DNA from: DASXRA01 sp036502575
GTDB lineage: Bacteria; Actinomycetota; Actinomycetes; Mycobacteriales; Jatrophihabitantaceae
Reading direction: 5' to 3'
DNA: 64,000 nucleotides
Assembly (NCBI GenBank): GCA_036502575.1
Contig: DASXYL010000035.1
Span: forward strand, 66,302 to 130,301
Within the stretch, counting starts at the first letter, position 1. Each line of letters opens with the position of its first letter. Shown here piece after piece: positions 1-8,391 of this stretch. A program made the translations under genes and the position numbers. The notes below the pieces were generated by a model. It was not told where the DNA came from, ran no database searches, and saw only the letters and a program-made list of their open reading frames with translations.

Positions 1-555
1 ACTCGACAGCGCCCGGACGTCGACCTGCACCTGGACGAGGGCGAACTCGACACGTTGCTGCCCGCACTCACCGAGGGCGAGCTCGACCTCGCCATCGCCT
101 ACCGCTACGACCTGGTGCCGACGTCGTGGCCGGCCTCGCTCGTCGAGCACCCGCTGATCGCAGAACCGCTGCGCGTTCTGCTGCCTCGACGGCATCGCGC
201 CTCGGCCGAACCGGTGCGGCTGAGCGTCCTGCGCGACGAGCGGTGGGTGGCCGCGCTCGCCGGTACGCCCGGTGCGGTCAACCTGGAGCGGCTGTGTGCG
301 AGCGCGCGCTTCACCCCGAACGTGACGTTCCGCAGCAACGACTACGCCGTGGTGCAGGGCTTGGTGGCCGCCGGGCTGGGCGTCGCCATCGTGCCCGGCC
401 TGGCCGTCAGCCCGCCGACCCGGATCGGTGTCTTCCCCATCGCCGGCCGGGCGCCCCAGCGCCGGATCGTGGCACTGCACCGGCGTGGCAACGCCAACCC
501 GCTGCTTGCCCCGACGCTGGCCGCGCTGCGCGACGCCAGCCGCGCGTTGCGCTGA
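1..555 (+). CDS. LysR-family transcriptional regulator, 3' part only
   Basis: The reading frame is open from the first base, so the N-terminal helix-turn-helix lies outside the window. The visible 184 residues are the effector-binding half of a LysR regulator: a periplasmic-binding-protein-like fold with the typical segments GELDLAIAYRYD, an internal QGLVAAGLGVAIVPGLAV stretch and a short tail. LysR proteins bind DNA as tetramers and respond to a small-molecule co-inducer. No target can be read from what remains. It converges on the AlkB-like gene, so its usual divergent target would lie upstream of the window. Confidence 0.85.
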   Translation, partial: TRQRPDVDLHLDEGELDTLLPALTEGELDLAIAYRYDLVPTSWPASLVEHPLIAEPLRVLLPRRHRASAEPVRLSVLRDERWVAALAGTPGAVNLERLCASARFTPNVTFRSNDYAVVQGLVAAGLGVAIVPGLAVSPPTRIGVFPIAGRAPQRRIVALHRRGNANPLLAPTLAALRDASRALR

Positions 556-583
556 ACGGCCAGCGCACGCCCCGCGGCTCCGG

Positions 584-1216
584 TCAGCGCACGCCCCGCG
601 GCCGGAACTGGACGCTGATTCGTGGGCCCACCTCGCGGGCCGTCTTGGGGATGGCGTGCTCCCAGGTGCGTTGGCAGCTGCCGCCCATCACGAGCAGGTC
701 GCCGTGACTGACGTCGAAGCGCAGGCTCGGCGCCCCACCACCGCGGGGACGCAGCCGCAGCGCCCGCGGCGAACCCAGCGAGACGATGGCCACCATCGTG
801 TCCTGCCGGTTGCCGCGACCGATGCGGTCGCCGTGCCAGGCCACGCTGTCGGCGCCGTCGCGATACAGACACAGCCCCGCCGTCCGGAACGGCTCGCCCA
901 ACTCGGCCCCGTAGTGGGCATCGAGCACGCGCTTGGCCTCGTCGAGCACCGGGTCGGGCAACGGGTCATCCTCGTCGTAGAAGCTGAGCAACCTCGGAAC
1001 GTCGACCACCCGCTCGTACATCGGCCGCCGCTCGGCCCGCCACGGGACGGTGTGCAGCAGCCGATCGAACAGCACATCGGCGCCGCCGATCCAGCCCGGC
1101 CGAACGTCCACCCACGCGCCGCGCGTCAGCACGGTGCGACGTACCGAGGAGGCCAGCGGCCCCGGACGAACCTCGTTGCCCACATCCAGCAGCGATCCCT
1201 GAAACGCACCGCTCAT
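584..1216 (-). CDS. AlkB-family alpha-ketoglutarate-dependent dioxygenase
   Basis: This 210-residue protein matches the 2OG-Fe(II) oxygenases of the AlkB type, which demethylate alkylated nucleic-acid bases (1-methyladenine, 3-methylcytosine) using iron, oxygen and 2-oxoglutarate. The iron triad reads H128-x-D130 (WHGDRIG) and H187 (WEHAIPK). The 2-oxoglutarate-binding arginines are R199 and R205 in the final RISVQFR segment. The start ATG lies 7 nt after a TAGGCT box (1224-1229, minus strand) with no Shine-Dalgarno sequence, so the mRNA is probably leaderless. Length and motifs are complete. The exact substrate (DNA, RNA or tRNA) cannot be told from sequence. Confidence 0.9.
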   Translation of the reverse strand: MSGAFQGSLLDVGNEVRPGPLASSVRRTVLTRGAWVDVRPGWIGGADVLFDRLLHTVPWRAERRPMYERVVDVPRLLSFYDEDDPLPDPVLDEAKRVLDAHYGAELGEPFRTAGLCLYRDGADSVAWHGDRIGRGNRQDTMVAIVSLGSPRALRLRPRGGGAPSLRFDVSHGDLLVMGGSCQRTWEHAIPKTAREVGPRISVQFRPRGVR

Positions 1217-1260
1217 GCCGGCAAGCCTACCCCACGATCAAACACATGTTCGAGGTCTGC

Positions 1261-1328
1261 GCCCTCCAGATCGGGGGTTGGTTGACACCGCATACGGTGG
1301 CGAACCAACCCCGATCTTGGAGAGGGGC
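1261..1328. terminator. Long hairpin between the alkB-like gene and the MFS gene
   Basis: Bases 1266-1283 and 1303-1322 form an imperfect inverted repeat around GATCGGGGTTGGTT with one bulge. The loop holds a small second stem, CACCG-CATA-CGGTG. No T-run follows. Both neighbours are on the minus strand, so it would end the MFS transcript or insulate alkB. The architecture resembles the hairpin at 54320-54369. Confidence 0.5.
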
Positions 1329-1342
1329 CCTTCTCGGTCGGC

Positions 1343-2779
1343 TCAGGCTGGTTCGAGTGCGGGCACCACGGCCGGCGCCTGATCTGTGCGGGCGGGACGC
1401 CGGACCAGGACCGCGGTGGTGGGCACCGCGACCAGTGCGACCAGCCCGCACACCCAGAACGCCCAGTGGAAGCCGCCGGTCAGGGCCACGTTCGCGGACT
1501 TACCGTCGGCGGTGAGCGTCTTGACCCGCGTAGCGGCCACAGTCGAGGAGATCGCAACGCCGATGGCTCCGCCCAGTTGCTGCGTGGTGTTCAGCAGTCC
1601 CGAGGCCAGCCCGGCTTCGCGTTCGGCCACCCCCTGCAGCCCGGCGATCGAGATCGGGATGAACCCGAACGCGGTCCCGGCTCCGACCACGACGAACGGC
1701 GCGGCCAGGTCGAGCCAGAAGCTGGCATGCACCGGTGCCTGAGCCGTCCACAGCACGCCGCCGCCGATCATGCCCATGCCCATGATCAGGACCGGGCCGG
1801 CGCCGATGCGGGTGACCAGCGTCTGCGAGAGCCCCGCGAGCGCGACCGAGGTCAGCGACGCCACGAGCCACGCCGCGCCGGTCTGCAGCGCCGAGTAGCC
1901 GAGCACCTGCTGCATGTAGAGCGTTCCGACGAAGATGAAGGCGAAGAAGCTGCCTCCCATCAGCAGGCCGGCGACGTTCGCCCCGGCGAGCGCCCGGGAC
2001 CGGAAGATCCGCAGCGGCATCAGCGGCGCCTCGGCGCGGGCTTCGATCACCAGGAACGCGATCACCAGGGCCGCCGCGGCGGCGAGCAACGCGACTGTGG
2101 ACGTCGCCGACCAGCCCACCTCCGGGGCCTTCGACAGCGCGTACACCAGCACGACCAGCCCGGCGGTCACCGTGAGCCCACCGAGCGCGTCGAAACGTCG
2201 CCGCACCCCCTCCAGGCGGCTCTCCGGAACAACCCGCGGCGCCAACGCCAACGCCACCGCGCCCACCGGAACGTTCAGGTAGAAGATGTACTCCCAGCCG
2301 GCGAAGCGGGTCAGCAGGCCACCGGCGAGCAGTCCGACCGAGCCGCCGACCGCACCGATCGCGCCCCACAACCCCAACGCCTTGTTGCGCTCGGTGCCCT
2401 CGGGGAACATGTTCATCACGATCGACAACGCGGCCGGCACGACGATCGCCGCGCCGAGCCCCTGCAGGCCCCGCATCGCGATCAGGAACCCGCTGGTCGA
2501 CGCCAGCGCAGCACCCAGCGACGCCACCGTGAACACCCCGAGGCCCAGCATCAGGATCCGGCGCCGCCCGAGCAGATCCGCGGCCCGCCCACCCAGCAAC
2601 AAGAACCCGCCGAACGTCAACCCGTAGGCGGTAACCACCCACTGCAGGTTCGACTCCGAGAAGTGCAACGCGTTACCGATCGTCGGCAAGGCGACGTTCA
2701 CGATCGTCAGGTCGACGATCGTCATGAAGAACGCGACCGCCAGCACGGCGAATGCGCGCCAACGATGAACCGTAGTCAT
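1343..2779 (-). CDS. MFS multidrug transporter, DHA2 (EmrB/QacA) type
   Basis: The 478-residue membrane protein has the pattern of 14-segment proton-driven drug exporters: an N-terminal TIVDLTIVNVALPTI segment (motif D1), GRRADLLGRRRIL-like cytoplasmic loop (motif A), and a GLLAGGLLTRF antiporter-type motif C near residue 160. It should expel hydrophobic or cationic compounds across the cytoplasmic membrane. The start chosen is the ATG at 2779, six bases after GGAGG; a GTG three bases upstream is too close to the ribosome site. The next gene upstream is the TIGR03086 protein 67 bases away, so it may have its own promoter. Substrates are unknown. Confidence 0.88.
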   Translation of the reverse strand: MTTVHRWRAFAVLAVAFFMTIVDLTIVNVALPTIGNALHFSESNLQWVVTAYGLTFGGFLLLGGRAADLLGRRRILMLGLGVFTVASLGAALASTSGFLIAMRGLQGLGAAIVVPAALSIVMNMFPEGTERNKALGLWGAIGAVGGSVGLLAGGLLTRFAGWEYIFYLNVPVGAVALALAPRVVPESRLEGVRRRFDALGGLTVTAGLVVLVYALSKAPEVGWSATSTVALLAAAAALVIAFLVIEARAEAPLMPLRIFRSRALAGANVAGLLMGGSFFAFIFVGTLYMQQVLGYSALQTGAAWLVASLTSVALAGLSQTLVTRIGAGPVLIMGMGMIGGGVLWTAQAPVHASFWLDLAAPFVVVGAGTAFGFIPISIAGLQGVAEREAGLASGLLNTTQQLGGAIGVAISSTVAATRVKTLTADGKSANVALTGGFHWAFWVCGLVALVAVPTTAVLVRRPARTDQAPAVVPALEPA

Positions 2780-2846
2780 CACTAGCCTCCGTCATTGCAA
2801 TCGGCGACCAATTCGCCGTTCACAAGTACTGATCCCGGAGGACGGG

Positions 2847-3446
2847 CTAACTCATCGCGCCGGGCGAGATGTGGCTGCAGATCGCGGGATCCCGGCCTAG
2901 AAGCGCGACGAGCTGATCGCTGGGGCCGGCCGCGGGCGGGAGCGGCACGGGCGGCGCGAACAGCCGGTGGTGACGGGCATCGGCGACGAGCACCGGGCAG
3001 AGGCCCAGCAGATCACTCGCCAATTCGTTCGGGATGGGACGGCTTTCCTGGATGGCCCGCGAGATGTCCCATCCGTGCACCGCTATCTCGAGGGCTCCCG
3101 TCCTGGCAATCACGCCCAGCGCCAGTGGACAGCCGCCGGCGATCACCACCCGCTGCGTCACCGGGCGGCTGAAGGCGGCGACGAGTCGCGTCGCCCGTGC
3201 ACGGAACAGGTCAAGGGGGTCGGTTGCCGGCGGAGCGGTCGCGGTTGGGCCGGCGAGGCACTCGTGGAGCAGGTCCAGCGACTCGTTGACGTGCTGCAGC
3301 AGCGTGCGGAGATCCCAGCCGGCGCAGGGCGTCGGAGCGCCCAGCCCGTCAGCCGTGACGCCCGGCACGGTGCCCAACGCGTAGCTGATCGCCCGCTCGA
3401 GCAGACCGAACGCGGCCCCCGGCGCGACGCCGTCCATCCGAGTCAT
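2847..3446 (-). CDS. TIGR03086-type metal-binding protein (mycothiol-dependent DinB-fold family)
   Basis: This 199-residue protein fits the TIGR03086/MDMPI-N family, a four-helix DinB-like fold that binds a divalent metal and in several members uses mycothiol. Visible signatures are PTPCAGWDLRTLLQHV near residues 39-53, EIAVHGWDISRAI in the second half, and a C-terminal LVALLGRDP. It lies three bases downstream of the sigma-factor stop codon, so the two are almost certainly co-translated. Mycothiol is expected in this organism because mshB is present. The reaction catalysed, if any, is unknown; members include isomerases and S-transferases. Confidence 0.85.
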   Translation of the reverse strand: MTRMDGVAPGAAFGLLERAISYALGTVPGVTADGLGAPTPCAGWDLRTLLQHVNESLDLLHECLAGPTATAPPATDPLDLFRARATRLVAAFSRPVTQRVVIAGGCPLALGVIARTGALEIAVHGWDISRAIQESRPIPNELASDLLGLCPVLVADARHHRLFAPPVPLPPAAGPSDQLVALLGRDPAICSHISPGAMS

Positions 3447-3449
3447 GAG

Positions 3450-4445
3450 TCACGCTCGCTGATCTCGCGCCGGCGAGGTGGCAGCGGGAAGCATCGCCGG
3501 TAGGTCGAACAGCGGGAACAACTCGGCATCGAAGAACACGACGATGCGGCTGACCTGGCTGTCGGTCACCTCGAGGACGTGGATGGCCCGCGCCTCGTAA
3601 ATCCCGCCGTCGGCGATCTCGTACTCGGCCACGGCCAACTGGCCGTTGGCGCGCGTCGGGATCAACCGCAACTGACCGGGCGACCGCAGAACCCGCGAGC
3701 CGAGGAAGCCGGTGACCACATCGCGGCCGCTGAACCAGGTCGGCGTCGGCGGCATCTCCAACGCAACGGTCTCCAAGAGCACCCGTTGCAGCTCCGCGAC
3801 GTCGGCGTTCTCGAACGCGGCCACGTAGCGGTCGAGCAGGGCGCGGGCATCCGCCTCGATCGGCTCGGTCGTCGTCTCCTCGGCCGGGGCCGCCTCCAGC
3901 AGCGCGGCGCGGGCCCGCTGCAGGATGCTGTTGACCGCTGCGGTGCTCGTGTCGAGGACTTCGGCCACCTCGGCCGCCGGCAACCCGATGACCTCGCGCA
4001 GGATCAGCACGGCTCGCTGACGCGGCGGTAGGTGCTGCAGGGTCGCGACGAATGCGAGCCGGATGCTGCCGCGCAGCCCGACCACCGTGGCGGGATCGGG
4101 GTCCACCAGCCGGTCCGGAACCGGCTCCAGCCACGCGATGTCGGTACGTGACGGCGCGAGCGAATAGGCCGGGTCCTCAGACGGGCCGCCGAGGTCAGAG
4201 GGCAACGGTCGCCGAGCTCGCTGTTCGATCGCGCGCAAGGAAGCATTGGTGGCTATCCGATACAGCCAACTCCGCAGCGACGATCGGCCCTCGAAACCGT
4301 CATAGGACCGCCACGCCCGCAGGAGCGTCTCCTGCACGGCATCCTCGGCCTCGTGCACCGAACCCAGCATCCGGTAGCAGTGCGCCAACAGCTCACGCCG
4401 GTAGGGCTCGACCAACTGCGAGAACTCTTCGTTGCCGATCGACAT
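3450..4445 (-). CDS. ECF-type RNA polymerase sigma factor with C-terminal SnoaL-like domain (SigG/TIGR02960 type)
   Basis: Sigma-2 (residues about 8-75, with LAHCYRMLGSVHEAEDAVQE) and sigma-4 (about 130-185, LPPRQRAVLILREVIGLPAAEVAEVL) are followed by a roughly 120-residue SnoaL-like extension (VAAFENADVAELQRVL). Such extended ECF factors lack a classical anti-sigma gene, and the extra domain is thought to modulate activity. No anti-sigma gene is adjacent here. Two in-frame ATGs exist: GGAG is 2 nt from the first (4448) and 5 nt from the second (4445), so the second is preferred. It is divergent from the frameshifted SDR gene and coupled to the downstream TIGR03086 gene. Confidence 0.87.
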   Translation of the reverse strand: MSIGNEEFSQLVEPYRRELLAHCYRMLGSVHEAEDAVQETLLRAWRSYDGFEGRSSLRSWLYRIATNASLRAIEQRARRPLPSDLGGPSEDPAYSLAPSRTDIAWLEPVPDRLVDPDPATVVGLRGSIRLAFVATLQHLPPRQRAVLILREVIGLPAAEVAEVLDTSTAAVNSILQRARAALLEAAPAEETTTEPIEADARALLDRYVAAFENADVAELQRVLLETVALEMPPTPTWFSGRDVVTGFLGSRVLRSPGQLRLIPTRANGQLAVAEYEIADGGIYEARAIHVLEVTDSQVSRIVVFFDAELFPLFDLPAMLPAATSPARDQRA

Positions 4446-4624
4446 CATCGCTCCTCGACTGGACTCACAGATTTAGATCCGCCGTCCCCCCGCGACTCAT
4501 CGCACGATCATCGACGACTTTGCCGCCGTCCCGCCTTCGCCGCGGTGTCGTGGCCCGCGACGAGTTCCCGGTCGGCGCCGGATCTCTACGTCGAAACCAT
4601 CAGACGCGAGGAAAGAGGTTGATC

Positions 4625-5370
4625 ATGAGTGATCTGTCCGCAAGACCACCATCGTCGTCGGCGCGAGCCGCGGCCTGGGCCACGGGATCGCTACCGCCTT
4701 CGCCGGGGCCGGTGCGCCGGTGATCGCCGTGTCGCGCACCGCAGCGGCGTTTGCTGGGCCGGCCGACCGCGCGAGCACGATCTCGTCGGAGGTCGCCGAC
4801 GCCGGTGACGCCACGGTGCCCGCCCGCGTCTTCGATCGCTACCGCCCGCAGGTCGTCATCCTGGTGGCCGGCGCCAGCCCCCACATGCGTCCGCTGCAGC
4901 AGCAGACCTGGGAGACGTTCTCGGTCAACTGGCAGACCGACGTCCGCATCGCGTTCCACTGGCTGCGCGAGGCGCTGCTCACGCCGCTGGGACCCGGCAG
5001 TCGAGTGCTCGTGGTCAGCAGCGGAGCCGCGCTGAACGGGTCACCGCTCAGCGGCGGGTACGCCGGAGCCAAGGCCACCCAGCACTTCATCACCCGCTAC
5101 GCCCAGGACGAGGCGAATCGCGCCGGCCTCGGTATCACCTTCACCGCGGTGCTGCCCCAGTTCGCGCCGCTGACCGGCGTCGGGCGGCCGGCGGTCCAGG
5201 CGTACGCAGCTCGGGTCGGCCTCTCCGTCGACGATTTCCTCGCGCAGCAGCGGCCGCTGGTGACTCCAGAGATCGCCGGCGCTGCTCTGGTCGAGCTGGT
5301 GCAGGCGGACGCCGCCACCCTCGCCCCCGGCTACCGGCTCACCGGCACCGGGCTGCAGGACCTTCCGTGA
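4625..5370 (+). pseudogene. SDR-family oxidoreductase with a 5' frameshift
   Basis: The ATG at 4625 has a good ribosome site (AAAGAGG) and encodes M-S-D-L-S, but then runs out of frame. The cofactor loop of a short-chain dehydrogenase (TTIVVGASRGLG) starts at 4642 in a different frame, which has no start codon before a GTG at 4720. Adding one G at about 4640 (TCCGC to TCCGGC) would restore an ordinary 248-residue SDR. The rest is intact: catalytic-region serines in VVSSGAAL and the YxxxK motif as GGYAGAKA. Starting at 4720 would lose the NAD(P)-binding glycine motif. It is either a true one-base deletion or a sequencing error. It is divergent from the sigma-factor gene. Confidence 0.75.
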
Positions 5371-5379
5371 CCCGGCTGG

Positions 5380-5667
5380 TCAGACGTCCACGGCCAGGCG
5401 GACCGTTGCCCGGTCGCCCACCTCGAGCCTCTCGGCCTTCCGCACCCACGCCTTGACCGGGACGATGTAGCGCCCATCTTTCGGGAACAGCGATGTCGTC
5501 CATCCGGTGCTGCCGATCTGGGCCGTCACCGGGATCATGCCCCAGCCGTAGGACACCACGGCAGACGTCGCTTCCAGCTGACCGCAGTTCTCGTCCGGAA
5601 CGGTGACGAAGTGCCACGGCGCCGGGCCTCTCCAGAACCAGATCTCCCCGCTGAACTCCAGGTTCAT
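5380..5667 (-). CDS. DUF1905 domain protein
   Basis: A 95-residue protein with the DUF1905 pattern: an N-terminal beta strand FSGEIWFWRGPAPWHFVTVP, a central GWGMIPVTAQIG, and the C-terminal VKAWVRKAERLEVGDRATVRL. DUF1905 is a small all-beta domain found alone or beside YdeI-type domains; its function is not known. The ATG lies 6 nt after a TATCCT box (5674-5679, minus strand) without a Shine-Dalgarno sequence, suggesting a leaderless mRNA. It converges on the SDR gene, with 9 bases between the stop codons. Confidence 0.85.
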   Translation of the reverse strand: MNLEFSGEIWFWRGPAPWHFVTVPDENCGQLEATSAVVSYGWGMIPVTAQIGSTGWTTSLFPKDGRYIVPVKAWVRKAERLEVGDRATVRLAVDV

Positions 5668-5717
5668 TCGATCAGGATAAGAGCTTGATCAAGGTCGGAG
5701 CCCCGTGCCACGGTGGA

Positions 5718-6068
5718 TCAGCCGGTGCCGGGCGGGCGATGCGCCTCGCCCCATTCGCGGAGCGAGTCGAGCACCGGCGCGAGATCTCGGCCGGACGGCG
5801 TGAGCCAATACTCGAAGCGCGGCGGATGTTCGTTGTAGAGCCGGCGCTCGATGACGCCGGACTGCTCGAGATTGCGTAGCCGTTCGGCCACCCGATCGCG
5901 CGGCGCCCCGGTGTGCCGCTGGATGTCGTTGAAGCGGTGGACGCCCAGGGCCAGCTCGCGCAGCACCAGCAACGACCACTTGTCGCCGATGACCTCGAGC
6001 GTGTTGGCGATCGCACAGTCCCGCACGCCGTCGACCATCACCGGTACGGGTTTGAATTCGGGACTCAC
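5718..6068 (-). CDS. HxlR-family winged-helix transcriptional regulator
   Basis: The 116-residue protein has the HxlR layout: a conserved cysteine (RDCAIANTLEVIGDKWS, Cys18), a winged helix with LRELALGVHRFNDIQRHTG, and PRFEYWLTPSGRDLAPVL at the wing. In several HxlR members this cysteine senses electrophiles or oxidants. The start is GTG, 6 nt after TACAGT (6075-6080, minus strand), again without a ribosome site. It is divergent from an SDR gene only 62 bases away, which is therefore its likely target as well as itself. Confidence 0.88.
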   Translation of the reverse strand: MSPEFKPVPVMVDGVRDCAIANTLEVIGDKWSLLVLRELALGVHRFNDIQRHTGAPRDRVAERLRNLEQSGVIERRLYNEHPPRFEYWLTPSGRDLAPVLDSLREWGEAHRPPGTG

Positions 6069-6130
6069 CCTGTTACTGTAGCGCTATCCACTGAGTTGGA
6101 AAGTCAAACTTACTTGTTTTGGAGGCAGCT

Positions 6131-6829
6131 ATGGACATCTCATCGACTACCGCACTTGTGACCGGGGCCAATCGGGGTCTGGGCCGCGCCCTCGCGGCTG
6201 AGCTGATAGCCCGGGGAGCGACCGTGTACGCCGGCGCCCGCAACCCCGACGCCGTCGACCTTCCCGGAGCCAAGGCGGTGCGGTTGGACGTCACCGACCC
6301 GGCGTCGATCACCGCGGCGGCCGAGGCGGCGGGCGACGTCAACCTGCTGATCAACAACGCTGGCTCCGGAACGGGGGCCGATCTGCTCGGTGGCGACCTG
6401 GACGCGATCCGCCTCGAGATCGACACGCACTACTTCGGGACGCTGGCGACGACCCGAGCCTTCGTCCCCGTCATCGAGGCGAACGGCGGCGGGTCGATCC
6501 TGAACATCCTGTCCGTGCTCTCGTGGACCACGTTGCCCGATATCGGCGCGTACAGCGCGGCGAAGTCGGCGCAGTGGTCGTTGACCAACGCGTTGCGGAT
6601 CCAGCTCGCCGAGCACAAGATCCGGGTCGCCGGACTGCACGTCGGCTACATCGACACCGACATGGCTCGCGACGTGACGTCCCCGAAGCACGACCCGGCC
6701 GACGTGGCTCGAACCGCAGTGGACGGCATCGCGGCCGACGCTTACGAGATCGTCGTCGACGACCTCAGCCGCAACGTGCAGGCCGGCCTCGCCGGCGGAG
6801 TGGCCGCGCTGTACCCGACGCTGCCCTAG
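6131..6829 (+). CDS. SDR-family NAD(P)-dependent oxidoreductase
   Basis: A complete 232-residue short-chain dehydrogenase: cofactor motif VTGANRGLG at residues 9-17, LLINNAGSG near 75, and active-site tyrosine and lysine in YSAAKSAQ. I chose the ATG at 6131, five bases after GGAGG, over one 12 bases upstream that would add four residues. HxlR regulators often control a divergent oxidoreductase that removes the inducing quinone or aldehyde; that role is an inference here. Confidence 0.88.
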   Translation: MDISSTTALVTGANRGLGRALAAELIARGATVYAGARNPDAVDLPGAKAVRLDVTDPASITAAAEAAGDVNLLINNAGSGTGADLLGGDLDAIRLEIDTHYFGTLATTRAFVPVIEANGGGSILNILSVLSWTTLPDIGAYSAAKSAQWSLTNALRIQLAEHKIRVAGLHVGYIDTDMARDVTSPKHDPADVARTAVDGIAADAYEIVVDDLSRNVQAGLAGGVAALYPTLP

Positions 6830-6838
6830 ACGGGGCGC

Positions 6839-7225
6839 CTAGGCCGGGCCGGCGACACCGATCAGGTTGCCCTCGAGGTCGGTGAAGTGGCCGACCACCA
6901 GGTCACGGCCCGGGGCTCGGGCCGGGCCCATGAGCCGCGTGCCGCCCAGGGTCTCGGCCCGCTGCAGGGCCGCCTCGACGTCCGGAACGCCGACGTAGAA
7001 CAGCGCATGGCTCGCGTAGTCGGGACCGCCGCCGACGCCGCCGGGGATGCCGGTGCGATCCTCGGCGGCGTTCGGTTCGACGAAGCCGTAGTTGCCCGGC
7101 TCGGACACGGTGTCGGCCACCGAGCCACTCGTGTCGAACTCCCACCCGAACAAGTCGCCGTAGTAGCTGCGAAGCTTGCCGGCGTCCTTACCGATGATCT
7201 CGAAGTGCACAACCGGGTGTCCCAT
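6839..7225 (-). CDS. VOC-family (glyoxalase/bleomycin-resistance fold) protein
   Basis: 128 residues with paired beta-alpha-beta-beta-beta units: HPVVHFEIIGKDAGKLRSYYGDLFGW at the start and GHFTDLEGNLIGVAG at the end. Metal-ligand positions are plausible (His at residue 7 and Glu near the C-terminus). The ATG at 7225 is chosen because GAGAGGA lies just upstream; longer versions add a low-complexity leader. It converges with the SDR gene and follows the FAD oxidoreductase on the same strand after 31 bases. The substrate is unknown. Confidence 0.82.
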   Translation of the reverse strand: MGHPVVHFEIIGKDAGKLRSYYGDLFGWEFDTSGSVADTVSEPGNYGFVEPNAAEDRTGIPGGVGGGPDYASHALFYVGVPDVEAALQRAETLGGTRLMGPARAPGRDLVVGHFTDLEGNLIGVAGPA

Positions 7226-7256
7226 ATCGGTCCTCTCCATTGGCGTCTCGGTCCGA

Positions 7257-8378
7257 TCAACCCGCACACCAGGACGGCGGGGGCGTGCCGTCGAGAGCCA
7301 GCGCGACGGCCGCCCGAGCGGCCGCCGGACCGACCAGGTTGCCGGTTCCGCTGTAGCCACCGACGGCGACCACGCCGGGGGCCGTCTCGATACAGAGCGG
7401 CCGCCCGTCGGACGTGTAGCCGACCGACGCTGCCCACCGGTGCGTGACCCCGACCGGACCGCCCGCCATACGTTCAGCCACCGTCTCGATCCACGCCTGC
7501 ACGTCGGCGGTGGGCGACGCGTCCAGCGTCCACTCGTCGTCGACGTGGTGATCGCGCCCGCCGCCGACGTAGAGTCGCCCGTCCGCGCCCTGCTGGGCGT
7601 AGTCGTAGCCCCAGCGTCCGTACACGGGGCACGGCAACCTCGGGGGCACCGGAGCCGTCGCGAGCATCTGCAGCCGGGCTGTACGCACGCGATCGGCCAG
7701 CTGCGGCAACAACGCCTCTAGCCGGCCGTCGACGGCAACGATCACCACGCCGGCGTCGACCACGCCCCGGTCGGTCGCGACCCGCTTACTGTCCACTGTG
7801 GACACCCGGGTGTGCTCGTGCAGCGCCGCTCGTCCGCGCAACGCCTCGGCCAGGCCGAGCGCCCTCCGGGCCGGGTTCATCGCGGCGTCGTCGGGAAGGA
7901 ACAGGCCGCGTCCCAGCTCGCCGTCGTATTGCTCTACCGCGATGCCGTGCGCGCGCAGAGCCGCCTCCTGCTCTGCGCAATCGGGCAGCTCGGCGTCGTC
8001 GGGGACGCCGGGCCGGCCGGCCAGGCGGATCGACCCGACGCGTCGCACGATCGCCGGGCCGAGCAGAGCCGCCAGCCGGTCCAGCTCGCGCAGCGTCGTC
8101 CGGTACAACTCGACGGCCGGCTGTTCGCCCCACCGCTCGATGGCGTCGTGCAGGAACGGTGCCCCGCCGCCGAGCAGGAAGCCACCATTGCGTCCGGCTG
8201 CACCGGACGCCACCCGGCCCGCGTCCACTCCGACGACGGACAGCCCCTGCGCGACCAGGTCCTCGACGGCGGCGAGCCCGGAGCCCCCCAGGCCCACGAC
8301 ACAGGCGTCGGCCGTGCGATCGCCGTCGAGCGGCGGCAAGCCCGGCCAATCCAGTCCGTCGTCCCAGCCCACACTCAC
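7257..8378 (-). CDS. FAD-dependent oxidoreductase (DAO/glycine-oxidase type)
   Basis: A 373-residue flavoprotein with an N-terminal Rossmann motif (VVGLGGSGLAAVEDL, residues about 25-40), the downstream GAAGRNGGFLLGG loop typical of D-amino-acid-oxidase-like enzymes, and a C-terminal VAVGGYSGTGNLVGP FAD-contact segment. It should oxidise an amine or amino acid, using oxygen or another acceptor. The GTG start at 8378 lies 13 bases after the glgC stop codon with no clear ribosome site, so translation is probably coupled to glgC. The link between an amine oxidase and glycogen synthesis is not obvious. Confidence 0.82.
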   Translation of the reverse strand: MSVGWDDGLDWPGLPPLDGDRTADACVVGLGGSGLAAVEDLVAQGLSVVGVDAGRVASGAAGRNGGFLLGGGAPFLHDAIERWGEQPAVELYRTTLRELDRLAALLGPAIVRRVGSIRLAGRPGVPDDAELPDCAEQEAALRAHGIAVEQYDGELGRGLFLPDDAAMNPARRALGLAEALRGRAALHEHTRVSTVDSKRVATDRGVVDAGVVIVAVDGRLEALLPQLADRVRTARLQMLATAPVPPRLPCPVYGRWGYDYAQQGADGRLYVGGGRDHHVDDEWTLDASPTADVQAWIETVAERMAGGPVGVTHRWAASVGYTSDGRPLCIETAPGVVAVGGYSGTGNLVGPAAARAAVALALDGTPPPSWCAG

Positions 8379-8391
8379 GGCAGCGCCAGAC

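Noticed and set aside
4590..4600. ECF-type -35 (GAAACC) upstream of the SDR gene
   Set aside because: No matching -10 exists at the required distance before the start codon.
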